This document shows, piece by piece, positions 35,008-44,212 of a DNA stretch of 64,000 nucleotides. This DNA comes from Bacteroidota bacterium (lineage in GTDB: Bacteria > Bacteroidota > Bacteroidia > J057 > JADKCL01). Position 1 is the first letter of the stretch. Each line of letters starts with the position of its first letter. Below the pieces are notes generated by a model. It saw only the letters and a list, made by a program, of their open reading frames with translations, did no database searches and was not told the DNA's origin. The stretch spans positions 164,840 through 228,839 of the forward strand of contig JADKCL010000009.1 of assembly GCA_016718825.1 (NCBI GenBank), written 5' to 3'. The translations under genes and the position numbers were made by a program.

Positions 35008-36504
35008 TTAGTGTTGCACGATGATCTTGCCGGAGGCAAAGCCGCTTTCTGTTGTGAGTCGGTACACGTAGGTTCCGTTGGCAAGTACGGAAGGTAGGGG
35101 AACTTCGATGTCCTTCAATCCTTGCGAAGTCTGTAGGGATTCCATGCGCAATCTTCCTTCCAAGTCAAACAGTTGAATTTGGACTGGTTCAGAAGGCAAT
35201 AGCTGCATATTGAATTTCAAAACTTCACTTGCCGGATTGGGATAGGCCGTGATCCCCAGAAGTTGCTGCCCTGCTTCAATCCCGGTGAAAAATTGTCCAT
35301 AAATCGCCCGACGGTCAAATTCAAAAACGCCATTGGTCCATACTTCTCTCTTGATTTCCGTGGTTTGGCCCTGGTTATCATAGGTATAGAATAGATGTAT
35401 CCCTCCACCGAGCGTGAAACCGGAGTCATAATTGTAGATTTCTTCGAGAACCCGATGGCCATTGGAGTCGTTTTTCCTTTTGTACATCCAATTGGTTGTG
35501 ATATCTGCGTACAGCTGTCTGTAGCCTACCTCATGGAAACTTTCGTAAGGGAAATAGTTTCTTTCATAGAATAAAAATTCCCCGGGTTGGAGGTTGGGCG
35601 AACCAACGACGCAAGCGTAGTAGAGTCCTTTTTCGTAGTTGTGCCATCCTGTGTAGGATTGTTCCAACCACAGGTCCCAACCACTCCCGTCAAACCAAAA
35701 ATGCTGTGCCGTTTGCAGGTTGCGATTCGGAAAGTAGGAATAGAGCAACCTTTCCTGGGGTTGCCAATTTCCTCCATTCCAAGCTGCCATCGAAAATTCG
35801 ATCTCAAGGCTGTCGGCGTTGTAGGCGCTGACCTCCATGCGGAAGTTGCGCCAAGAATGTGTCATGAGATTGTATTTTTGAACCGTGAGCGTATCGATAT
35901 GGTTGCCAAATGCATACGAATAGAGGGTACGCTCAAGTTGAAAGGTGTCCCAGCTAGATCCATTCCACAGCTCAATTCCAGTCATAGTCGTATTTCCAAA
36001 GGTATCATAGCTCAGCTGTGTGCGTTTGTAGTTTTCCCAACTTGTTCCATTCCATGCCAATTCAAGGTTCTCGATGGCATTGCCAGCATTGTCATAGGCA
36101 TAAACTTGGTGGCGCAACTGTACGAAATTCCCGTTGTTGTACGCCAACTCCAATTGGTCTAGACGTTTGCCGTCAATGCGGTAATTGTAGTTGTATTGGG
36201 TCGAGGTGTCCCAATCACTGTCGAATGCATTCCAAATGAAAAACTGGATGAGGCCGGGCATTTCCAAATGGTGGGTGACACCGGCGGCTTTGCTGGATGC
36301 AACAGGTTGGATTTTTGCGTGAAACGGCGCGGTCGACGGTGGCCGCATTGTACCAAAACCATTGTCAAAATCCGTGCTTTGGGGCATCTGCCGGACTGGC
36401 CAAAGAAAGGGCTCCAACGGGTCCGATGAAATTGGCGCTTGGCCCGAGACAATACCCAAGGACAGCGCGGCGAGCAAGGCCGATAAGGTGATTTTACGCA
36501 ACAT
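35008..36504 (-). CDS. T9SS cargo with WNGSxW-type repeats, paralogue 1 of 4
   Basis: The ATG at 36504 (MLRKITLSALLAALSLGIVS) opens a signal peptide. About 498 residues: imperfect repeats of 35-40 residues carrying WNG-x2-W plus a following aromatic strand and F/YGN turn (AWNGTSWENYKRTQLSYDT, LWNGSSWDTFQLERTLYSYA, AWNGGNWQPQERLLYSY). A type A sorting domain closes it (AYPNPASEVLKFNMQ to SGKIIVQH). The repeats resemble YD/RHS-type beta strands. First transcribed of the minus-strand genes lying after the four-gene array; it shares layout with its three neighbours. Confidence 0.85.
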   Translation of the reverse strand: MLRKITLSALLAALSLGIVSGQAPISSDPLEPFLWPVRQMPQSTDFDNGFGTMRPPSTAPFHAKIQPVASSKAAGVTHHLEMPGLIQFFIWNAFDSDWDTSTQYNYNYRIDGKRLDQLELAYNNGNFVQLRHQVYAYDNAGNAIENLELAWNGTSWENYKRTQLSYDTFGNTTMTGIELWNGSSWDTFQLERTLYSYAFGNHIDTLTVQKYNLMTHSWRNFRMEVSAYNADSLEIEFSMAAWNGGNWQPQERLLYSYFPNRNLQTAQHFWFDGSGWDLWLEQSYTGWHNYEKGLYYACVVGSPNLQPGEFLFYERNYFPYESFHEVGYRQLYADITTNWMYKRKNDSNGHRVLEEIYNYDSGFTLGGGIHLFYTYDNQGQTTEIKREVWTNGVFEFDRRAIYGQFFTGIEAGQQLLGITAYPNPASEVLKFNMQLLPSEPVQIQLFDLEGRLRMESLQTSQGLKDIEVPLPSVLANGTYVYRLTTESGFASGKIIVQH

Positions 36505-36600
36505 AGAGGTCCAATTTTCAAGGGTGATGAAAACTGGCAACGGCGAAAGACTTTCCAAATTGGTCTTTTCTACCGAGATTCCAATATGAAATGCGAATTA

Positions 36601-37911
36601 TCAGCGAAGTATATTCAACTTCCCGCACGCATTGCCTTCTTGCGTGGATATTCTGTATGAATAGCAGCCATTTTCCATCGTTTCGGGGAGTTGGATATTG
36701 ATCGGGCCGCCTTGCAGGGCACTGATCCGGGTCTGCAGGCGCAATTGCCCACGCAAGTCATAGATTGAAATCTCCACCAGCCCCTTGGGCGCGGTTTCAA
36801 ACCCAATGGTCAAATGCTCGGCGCAGGGGTTGGGGTAAACCGAAGTTTGGATTTTGAATTCCACCGCATCCGATTGGCCGGTAAAAAACGTCGGATAGGT
36901 GCGACGCCCAGCGAAACGGTAGATGTATCCGTCAAACAATTCATTAATCACCTCGGTGGTACGGTCCTGATTGTCATAGGTGTAATGACTCAGGAAGCCC
37001 GAACTTTGTTGCCAGGCGCCGATCCAGTCAAAGCTTTCGCTCAGGATTTCATGTGCATGTGCATCGTAGCGCGTCACATCTTTGGTGGTGCTGTCCCAAC
37101 TCACACCATTCCAATCATCCCAAACATAGGTCGGACTGTCATAGGCCCCGAACGTACACCGGAAACGTGCCACATCTTCCCATCCGCTGCCGCCATAGGC
37201 TTGGTTGCGTGCGGCGTAGGCGAGTTCCTTGTCGAAATCATACCAAAGCACGTCGACAAAACGCTCGTCGGGTTGCCATACCGAGCCATTCCAGAAGTAG
37301 TAGGTCGTCGTATCCCAAGATGCCACTGTGGGGAAGTTGTATTCGATGCGCCCCGAATTTTCCCAAACATGGGCAGTGCTGTCCCAGAATTCCTCGGTGT
37401 ACATGGAAATGCGATCGGTGAACACGTAGCTGTAGGTATTGCGTTGACCGTAAGCAGTGTCCCAGTTTTGTCCCGTCCAGTAGTAATTCAGGAATAATGT
37501 ATTGTTTCCCAGCCCGTCGTAGGCCATTTCGGTGCGGTAATCCTCCACCCAATTGGAACCATTCCAGAGCCAGGACGTTTCCGAACTTTGCTTTCCCGGG
37601 CTGATGTAGGTGAACTCACTGCGGCGTTGCGGCACAAAACCGTTTCCATTGTACTGCTGCCCGATCCGTTCCGTCAGGTCTCCGTTGACGGAGTAGGTAT
37701 TGGTTTCCATGTACACACTGTCCCATGCCACTAAGGAGTCATGCCAGACAAACTGATAGCATAATTCGGGAAAATCTTCATGGGAAGCCGTTTTCTGCGA
37801 AGGCTGAATCGTTTTCCCGGATGCAGGCGACCATGGAAGCCAAGCATGCTGCGCTTGAAGGATTCCAACAGACAAACACAAGAGCAATAGGGAAGTAAAG
37901 GCTAAACGCAT
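36601..37911 (-). CDS. T9SS cargo with WNGSxW-type repeats, paralogue 2 of 4
   Basis: The start at 37911 (MRLAFTSLLLLCLSVGILQA) is chosen for its signal peptide. About 436 residues with repeats such as LWNGSNWVEDYRTEMAYDGL, YYWTGQNWDTAYGQRNTYSY and YFWNGSVWQPDERFVDVLWY. The ending is a type A sorting domain (VYPNPCAEHLTIGFE, IYDLRGQLRL, CGKLNILR). The core and the tail align with the genes on either side, so the set arose by tandem duplication. Function unknown. Confidence 0.85.
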   Translation of the reverse strand: MRLAFTSLLLLCLSVGILQAQHAWLPWSPASGKTIQPSQKTASHEDFPELCYQFVWHDSLVAWDSVYMETNTYSVNGDLTERIGQQYNGNGFVPQRRSEFTYISPGKQSSETSWLWNGSNWVEDYRTEMAYDGLGNNTLFLNYYWTGQNWDTAYGQRNTYSYVFTDRISMYTEEFWDSTAHVWENSGRIEYNFPTVASWDTTTYYFWNGSVWQPDERFVDVLWYDFDKELAYAARNQAYGGSGWEDVARFRCTFGAYDSPTYVWDDWNGVSWDSTTKDVTRYDAHAHEILSESFDWIGAWQQSSGFLSHYTYDNQDRTTEVINELFDGYIYRFAGRRTYPTFFTGQSDAVEFKIQTSVYPNPCAEHLTIGFETAPKGLVEISIYDLRGQLRLQTRISALQGGPINIQLPETMENGCYSYRISTQEGNACGKLNILR

Positions 37912-38016
37912 TGAATTTTCGGATACATTGAAGTAGAACAACAACGATAGGAATTCGCTTTTGAGGAAGGCGAACACCTTCACAAAATTAGTTCATTTTT
38001 CAAGACGAAGGAGACC

Positions 38017-39342
38017 TTAACGCTGCAAGATCCACGTTCCGTTTGCAGTGCCGAGCCGGGAAGCTACGCGGTAGATATAAGTTCCATTTTCAAATCCATC
38101 CGGAATGGAGATTTGCACCAAGGCTTGCGTCGCTGCGTGGGTGACCAAACGTAGCCGGCCCGTCATGTCGTACAGACAAATCTGAACCATCCCGAGATCC
38201 TTTCCCGAAAACTTGAAGTTGACCGGAGCATTGCCTGACGAGGGATTGGGAAACACTTTCATGTGGATGCTTTTGTTTTGTTCCTCAGGGGATTCGGTGA
38301 AAAAATTGGCGTACACCTGCCGGTTGTCATTCACATAGATCATGCCGCTGTAAAAAGCTTGCGTCACTTCGAGCCTTTCGCCTGAAAGTCCATAGACATA
38401 ACTTGTGAGGAGGCCGTCGGTTTGCGTCCAAGCGCCGGTCCAACGATAGCCTTCGTTCAAAATCTCATTGCCTTGGGCGTCATAGTTGAAAAGGAATTTA
38501 TCCGCCGGATCCCAAGTCGTGGCAAACTTTTCATAAATCCATTCTTGGCTGTCGTTTTGCGAATAGGTCACACGATACCGTTGCAAATTTTCCCAAACTG
38601 TGGTGTATTGCTCAAATCTTCCGGAATCGGGCTGATTTTCGGAAAAGTCGTGCCAACCCAAGCCCACGATACGCCGATCGTTGGCCCAATTGCCTTGCAA
38701 TGGCAGGTAGCCCGTCACGGTATCCCAACGATTCTGATTGTCAAGCGAATATTCTATTTTGTATGTGGGGTACCAGCCAACTCCGATTTGGTAGCTTTCT
38801 TGTATGACCGAGGCGATCTGCTGCGAAGGATGATACGTATAGGAAGCGCGGTATCCCGACGAAGTGTCCCAACCAATGCCATTCCACGTTTGCCCGATGC
38901 TCGAGGTCAGATTTCCATAAGGGTCGAATGTCCGCAAAAATCGGTAGCTCGGGTCCCAATTGCTGCCGTTCCAGCGCTCGGCAAGCGTCAGGGTGTCAAA
39001 TCCCGACGTGGTGTAGGCATGCGTCTCGCGAAAATCATTGAAGTAGGTTCCCGAACCGTAAAGGCCGATTATGCGTTCGATCACCCGGCCATTGGGATCG
39101 TAGGCATAGGTGGTTTGGGAAGCGGTATCCCAAACATCCGGCCCCGAATTCCAATCAAAATTGATGCAGGACAGCGGATAATCAACCTGAATCGCTGCTT
39201 GCTTGGAATTTTCAACATTCGGTGCTGGATGTCGGCACCATGCATGCCAGGTAGATTGTCCAAGCAAGAGGCTATTCGGCAGCAGCCATCCCGCAAAAAA
39301 AACGAGCAGAAACAAGTGTAAAGCCTTGGGATTCAATTTCAT
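38017..39342 (-). CDS. T9SS cargo with WNGSxW-type repeats, paralogue 3 of 4
   Basis: A 441-residue protein with signal peptide (HLFLLVFFAGWLLPNSLLLG). Repeats include AERWNGSNWDPSYRFLRTFD, GQTWNGIGWDTSSGYRASYT and YRWTGAWTQTDGLLTSYVYG. The sorting domain reads VFPNPSSGNAPVNFKF, LYDMTGRLRLV, GTWILQR. It is 6 bases downstream of paralogue 4, so both may be in one transcript. Confidence 0.85.
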   Translation of the reverse strand: MKLNPKALHLFLLVFFAGWLLPNSLLLGQSTWHAWCRHPAPNVENSKQAAIQVDYPLSCINFDWNSGPDVWDTASQTTYAYDPNGRVIERIIGLYGSGTYFNDFRETHAYTTSGFDTLTLAERWNGSNWDPSYRFLRTFDPYGNLTSSIGQTWNGIGWDTSSGYRASYTYHPSQQIASVIQESYQIGVGWYPTYKIEYSLDNQNRWDTVTGYLPLQGNWANDRRIVGLGWHDFSENQPDSGRFEQYTTVWENLQRYRVTYSQNDSQEWIYEKFATTWDPADKFLFNYDAQGNEILNEGYRWTGAWTQTDGLLTSYVYGLSGERLEVTQAFYSGMIYVNDNRQVYANFFTESPEEQNKSIHMKVFPNPSSGNAPVNFKFSGKDLGMVQICLYDMTGRLRLVTHAATQALVQISIPDGFENGTYIYRVASRLGTANGTWILQR

Positions 39343-39348
39343 GAATTT

Positions 39349-40683
39349 TCAGCGACGCAGTTGGATTTTCCCGTTTGCGCTTCCTGATTTTGAAGTCACA
39401 CGGTAAATGTAGTTTCCGTTTTCCAAGGTTTCCGGCAACAGGAGTTGGATTTCGGAGGGGGAGCCACTTCGGAGGTTGCGCAGCCTGCAAAGCCCATTCA
39501 GGTCAAACAATTCAATCAAAACCGGTCCGACCATCCTCTCTTCCAACTTGAAATTGCAGAATTCGGTGGCAGGATTAGGGTAGGCAGTCAAATGGAAATT
39601 CTGGGATTCGACCTCCGTGACGCCGACAAACCAATCCGAATAGACATACTTCATCGCATTGATATAGCCATGCTGCGGATCCCATTCCCGCTGCACGAGT
39701 TGCTGCGTTCGACCCATGCTGTCACGCACGTAGTCGTAATAACGGCCATTGGTGACGCTCCAGATGTTGCCCTGCAATTGACTTTCCTCCGAATGGATGA
39801 GTTCATCGTCGGTGTCAAAAAATGCCCTTTGGCGCGAAACGGTATCCCAAAAACTGGTAAAATTCTCGGTGTAACAATCCGAATCCAATCCGCTATAGGT
39901 GCAGGTGGTACGTTGCACGTCGCTCCATCCGCCATTGGGAAGTTGCGTGACGAAAGCTGCACTTTGTCCAAGGGAAAAGTTGTTCCAAACCATGTCGACC
40001 TTCCGACCATTGGCCAGCCAGTTTCCGTTCAGGAATTGAGAGTAGGTTACGGTATCCCATTCCAGCAAGGAAGAATAGCTGTATTCCGATTTGTTTTGCG
40101 GAGCCCAATAACTCCCGGAAGTGATGGTCGTCCAGCTGGAAAATTCTTCGCTGCTGATGGCGCCGTTGGGAAGATGGGTGCGCAAAGTCCTGCTCCCACT
40201 GATGGTGTCCCAATCCATTCCTGATTGTGTATTTGCCCAGGAAAAATGAAATTCCAGACTATCTTTTCCCGATTGATCATAGTACAACATCTGCCGCTGT
40301 GCATTGGTGTAGGTGCCGCTTCCCCAAGTTTGTTGGATATGGCTCGTTTGCCTTCCAGCGGTATCATACGCATAAAGGTGGCGGGAATGCGGTTGAAAAC
40401 CCAGCGTCGGCTGAGGCTCTTCGTGGATCACTTCCGTCAACAAGCCATCCCCTGAATAGACATACGTTTCGCTCCAAATTGAATCCCAGCGCGACTGATT
40501 GTACCACCAGTAGGCGATGCAAGCCGTCGGTTGTTCATCGTGAAGTGCCATTTTTGAAACCTCTTCGAATGGCTTTGTTTTCTGTGCCCGGACTGAATTT
40601 TGCAGGAAAAGCGCACACAAAACGGCCAAAACGCCGAAGCATCGGCGCAGCCAAACTTGCGTGGTGGGATGGAGTCGTTGCAT
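39349..40683 (-). CDS. T9SS cargo with WNGSxW-type repeats, paralogue 4 of 4
   Basis: A 444-residue member of the array with a signal peptide (FGVLAVLCALFLQNSVRAQ), more divergent repeats (YWWYNQSRWDSIWSETYVYS, SQFLNGNWLANGRKVDMVW) and a type A sorting domain (AYPNPATEFCNFKLEE, LFDLNGLCRLR, NGKIQLRR). The start is directly next to the stop of the FdhF-like oxidoreductase gene with no spacer, so transcription may continue from there. Confidence 0.82.
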   Translation of the reverse strand: MQRLHPTTQVWLRRCFGVLAVLCALFLQNSVRAQKTKPFEEVSKMALHDEQPTACIAYWWYNQSRWDSIWSETYVYSGDGLLTEVIHEEPQPTLGFQPHSRHLYAYDTAGRQTSHIQQTWGSGTYTNAQRQMLYYDQSGKDSLEFHFSWANTQSGMDWDTISGSRTLRTHLPNGAISSEEFSSWTTITSGSYWAPQNKSEYSYSSLLEWDTVTYSQFLNGNWLANGRKVDMVWNNFSLGQSAAFVTQLPNGGWSDVQRTTCTYSGLDSDCYTENFTSFWDTVSRQRAFFDTDDELIHSEESQLQGNIWSVTNGRYYDYVRDSMGRTQQLVQREWDPQHGYINAMKYVYSDWFVGVTEVESQNFHLTAYPNPATEFCNFKLEERMVGPVLIELFDLNGLCRLRNLRSGSPSEIQLLLPETLENGNYIYRVTSKSGSANGKIQLRR

Positions 40684-43029
40684 CTATTTGGCTTTCATTT
40701 CTGATTTGGCAACCGTCACGGCCACAAACTTGGAAACGGGTGTATTGCTCTTTTCGGCGACATGGTCCAATGGGACAAGTACATTCGCCTCGGGAAAATA
40801 TGTGGCCATACAACCTTTAGGAATGTTGTAAGGCACAACAATCCAGCCTTTTGCATGCCGTTTTTCGCCACGGAAATGGCTCGTCAAATCCACCATGTCC
40901 CGCGAGTGCAGTCCCAACGTGTGCATGTCGTCGGTGTTCATCAACACCACCCTGCGTTCGTTGAGGATGCCGCGGTAGCGGTCGTCGAGGCCGTAAATCG
41001 TCGTATTGTACTGATCGTGGGTGCGAATCGTCATCAAGGCAAATTGGCCGGGTTCCAAGAGGCTTTTCGGAATCGGATTCACCGTAAAATGTGCCTTGCC
41101 GCTCGCCGTGGTGAATTTTCCCTCGCGCGGTCCATTGGGCAGGTAAAAGCCATTGGGCTGCAAAACGCGGCGGTTGTAATCCTCAAAACCTGGGATGACC
41201 GCTTCAATATGGTCGCGTACCTTGTCATAATTGGACACCATGGCATCCCAATCGATTTTCACCGAATCGGGCAGGCTCGCCTTGGCGATGCCCGCAACGA
41301 TAAACGGTTCGCTGCGCAAATGCGGCGACGCCAAATCACCCGAACCTTGGCTTTTGGACACGACGCCCATGCTGTTTTCGACGGAGACAAATTGCACGCC
41401 TGACTTCTGCCGGTCCGTCTCCGAACGCGCAACGCAAGGCAAAATGATGGCTTCTGCGCCCGTAATCACGTGGCTGCGGTTCAGCTTCGTGCTGATTTGC
41501 ACCGTGAGGTCGCAATTTTGCAAGGCCTTGGCAGTGGCTTCGCTATCCGGCGTTGCCGAAATGAAATTGCCGCCCATGGCGATGAAAACGGAGGCTTTGC
41601 CATCGAGCATCGCGTGGATCGCCTCGACCGTGTCATACCCATGCGCCCGCGGCGATTGGATCCCAAACCGTGCATCCAAGGATGCCAAAAATTTCTCGGC
41701 CGGCTTCTCGTAGATGCCCATCGTGCGGTCGCCTTGCACATTGCTGTGCCCGCGCACGGGACAAGTGCCCGCACCCGGCTTCCCGATCGCGCCACGCACG
41801 AGCAACAAATTCACGATTTCCTGAATATTGGCCACCGCATTCACATGCTGCGTGAGTCCCATGGCCCAGCAAAAAACGATCTTCTGCTTATGCCCCAAGA
41901 TCCGCGCCACCTTTTCCATTTGCGCCCGGCTGATCCCGCTTTCGCGTTCACATACAGCGACATCCGTTTGCTTGACATCGGCCAAAAAGGCCTCGAAATC
42001 AAGGGTATTGGCTTGGATGAAGGCCATGTCAAAGATCTTTCCGGGGACTTTTTGTTCCATCTCCCAGAGAATCCGCAGGATGCCTTTGAGCAGGGCGACA
42101 TCGCCGTTGATGCGCACCGGCAAATGCATGTCGGCGATTTGTGTTCCGCCCTTGAGCACCTCCATGGGGCTTTGCGGATCGACAAAGCGTTGCATCCCGG
42201 CTTCCTTGAGCGGGTTGATGTCGATGATCGTGCCGCCGCGTTCCTTGCATTTCTTGAGGGCGCTCAGCATACGGGGATGGTTGGTCCCCGGATTTTGGCC
42301 CATGACGACGATCACGTCGGCGATGTACAAATCCTCGAGTTTCACGCTGCCCTTGCCGATGCCGAGGGTGGCAGACAAGGCTGTGCCGCTGCTTTCGTGG
42401 CACATATTGCTGCAATCGGGCAGGTTGTTGGTGCCATAAGCGCGCACCAACAACTGATACATGAAGGCGGCCTCGTTGCTTGTGCGGCCCGAAGTGTAAA
42501 AAATGGCTTCGTCGGGGCTGGAAAGCGATTTGAGTTGTTGCCCGATCCTTGCGAATGCGTCTTCCCAGCTGATGGGTTCGTAGTTGCTGTTCCCCTTGCG
42601 CAAGATCATCGGCTGGGTGATACGCCCTGCCTTACCGAGCTCAAAATCAGGCCAAAGGCTGAGTTCTTCGACGGAATGGGTCCTGAAAAATGCGGGATCG
42701 ACCTTGGCGTCGGTGGCTTCTTCGGCGAGCGCCTTGGCGCCGTTTTCGCAGTATTCGCCGAGGCTGCTGCGGTGGTCTTCGGGATCGGGCCAAGCACAAC
42801 CCGAGCAGTCGAATCCGTCTTGTTGGTTCATTTTGCCGATCAGCCGCAAACCCTTGCCCACACCCATTTCCCGACTCAGGTGGGCCATGGCCTCCTTGAC
42901 TGCAGCAAGCCCGGCCGCTTTGTTGGCGGGTTGCGTCAACGAGAGATTGCGAAACTTTTCGGGTGGCAGCAATCGCACCCCGGCGCGCACGTAGCGCGGT
43001 GTTTCAACTTCGATTTCAAAATTTGCCAT
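40684..43029 (-). CDS. FdhF/YdeP-family molybdopterin oxidoreductase
   Basis: The 781-residue protein matches the YdeP-like branch of formate-dehydrogenase-alpha-type enzymes: an N-terminal DCSGCAWPDPEDHRSSLGEY cysteine pair, molybdopterin-binding blocks (FYTSGRTSNEAAFMYQLL, VVMGQNPGTNHPRML, WAMGLTQHVNAV, RGHSNVQGDRTMG) and a C-terminal molybdopterin guanine dinucleotide domain (LMTIRTHDQYNTTIYGLDDR). The 4Fe-4S domain of true formate dehydrogenases is absent, and there is no selenocysteine-like in-frame TGA. The natural substrate is unknown. FdhD and MoaA are encoded within 9 kb and would serve its cofactor. Confidence 0.9.
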   Translation of the reverse strand: MANFEIEVETPRYVRAGVRLLPPEKFRNLSLTQPANKAAGLAAVKEAMAHLSREMGVGKGLRLIGKMNQQDGFDCSGCAWPDPEDHRSSLGEYCENGAKALAEEATDAKVDPAFFRTHSVEELSLWPDFELGKAGRITQPMILRKGNSNYEPISWEDAFARIGQQLKSLSSPDEAIFYTSGRTSNEAAFMYQLLVRAYGTNNLPDCSNMCHESSGTALSATLGIGKGSVKLEDLYIADVIVVMGQNPGTNHPRMLSALKKCKERGGTIIDINPLKEAGMQRFVDPQSPMEVLKGGTQIADMHLPVRINGDVALLKGILRILWEMEQKVPGKIFDMAFIQANTLDFEAFLADVKQTDVAVCERESGISRAQMEKVARILGHKQKIVFCWAMGLTQHVNAVANIQEIVNLLLVRGAIGKPGAGTCPVRGHSNVQGDRTMGIYEKPAEKFLASLDARFGIQSPRAHGYDTVEAIHAMLDGKASVFIAMGGNFISATPDSEATAKALQNCDLTVQISTKLNRSHVITGAEAIILPCVARSETDRQKSGVQFVSVENSMGVVSKSQGSGDLASPHLRSEPFIVAGIAKASLPDSVKIDWDAMVSNYDKVRDHIEAVIPGFEDYNRRVLQPNGFYLPNGPREGKFTTASGKAHFTVNPIPKSLLEPGQFALMTIRTHDQYNTTIYGLDDRYRGILNERRVVLMNTDDMHTLGLHSRDMVDLTSHFRGEKRHAKGWIVVPYNIPKGCMATYFPEANVLVPLDHVAEKSNTPVSKFVAVTVAKSEMKAK

Positions 43030-43155
43030 ATCCCAACAACTCTAGTGCTAGGGATAAAGTTAGGAAATTTTTGGGGATGGGGGGGTAGTTTCGCGGAATC
43101 ACACCCCGCAACATTTCCCCAAAAAATTACCAACTTTGCCTTCAAACGGAAAGAA

Positions 43156-44208
43156 ATGGCAGTCTATGCAATTTGGAACAACAAGGGCGGAGTTGGCAAA
43201 AGCTACCTCACCTTTCAAGTTGCTGCCGAATATGCCCGAACCCATCCTGACCGGAAAATCCTCGTCATCGACCTTTGCCCGCAAGCAAATGCCTCTGGGA
43301 TGCTCCTGGGGGGTATCGTAGCGGGTGAATCTGCCTTGGAACAGCTTGCGACACGCGTTCCACGACGCACCATTTCCGGCTATGTCGAGGATCGGATTTT
43401 CAGCCCCTACCAAAACCCTCGTACGGGAGCCAATTTTGTGACCAAAGTGGCTGAATTGAATCCGCAGATTCCCTCGAATTTATATCTCGTAGTAGGAGAT
43501 GAGCAACTCGAGATTCAGTCCTCACGGGTTTCCAATGCAACTTTTCCAGGACCTGCCGATGCCTGGCGTTTGGTACATACCTGGATTTCTGACTTGATCC
43601 ACGACATTCAAACCGCTTGGAATCAGCCGGAAATGACGGTTTTTATTGATTGCAACCCGAGTTTCTCCATTTACACGGAATTGGCTTTGTCGGCTTCGGA
43701 TCGCTTAATGATCCCATTTTCGGCGGATGGTTCATCGAAACGTGCCGTGCGGGCGGTGTTGGCCTTGGTATATGGGGTGGGACGGTATTCGGGCGCGCAA
43801 CAATCCGAATTTGTCATCAATTCGAACCGATTCAACTTGCAAGTCCCCAAGATTTACTGCTATATCGGGAACCGTTTGACACAGTATGTCGGTTCAGCCG
43901 CAGCGTTCAAAACGGTCGTCAAAGAAATCGGCGACGAAATCTGGGATGTCTGGCAAAACCACCCCAATTTCTTCTGGATTCGACCAAAGTCGTTGAAAAA
44001 TGGCCGCAAGACCTTCGAAAACGACTTTAAGTTTGAAATCAACGATGCCAATACGGCTTCCGTCGTTTCAAGTGCGCTGGGAATTCCCATCATGGTTTTG
44101 ACGGCAGGCCCGAAGCAGATCACCGTGGACAGGCAAGTTCAAGTGAATCAATCGCAACTCGATCGGCAGCAACCCAATATCAGTGAGCTGGTCGGGCGGA
44201 TTGATTAA
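43156..44208 (+). CDS. Orphan ParA-family ATPase
   Basis: The ATG at 43156 is clear because the ParA fold starts there (MAVYAIWNNKGGVGKSYLTF); the long frame upstream is antisense to the oxidoreductase. The 350-residue protein has a deviant Walker A (KGGVGKS) and the second motif VIDLCPQANASG, where ParA proteins usually have DxDPQ. FIDCNPSFSIYTELALSASD fits the usual DxxP block. No parB or centromere-like repeats are adjacent. It could position protein cargo rather than DNA. Confidence 0.82.
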   Translation: MAVYAIWNNKGGVGKSYLTFQVAAEYARTHPDRKILVIDLCPQANASGMLLGGIVAGESALEQLATRVPRRTISGYVEDRIFSPYQNPRTGANFVTKVAELNPQIPSNLYLVVGDEQLEIQSSRVSNATFPGPADAWRLVHTWISDLIHDIQTAWNQPEMTVFIDCNPSFSIYTELALSASDRLMIPFSADGSSKRAVRAVLALVYGVGRYSGAQQSEFVINSNRFNLQVPKIYCYIGNRLTQYVGSAAAFKTVVKEIGDEIWDVWQNHPNFFWIRPKSLKNGRKTFENDFKFEINDANTASVVSSALGIPIMVLTAGPKQITVDRQVQVNQSQLDRQQPNISELVGRID

Positions 44209-44212
44209 GTTC

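Noticed and set aside
41470..43155. Long plus-strand extension upstream of the ParA gene
   Set aside because: It is antisense to the FdhF-like gene; the ParA fold begins exactly at the ATG at 43156.
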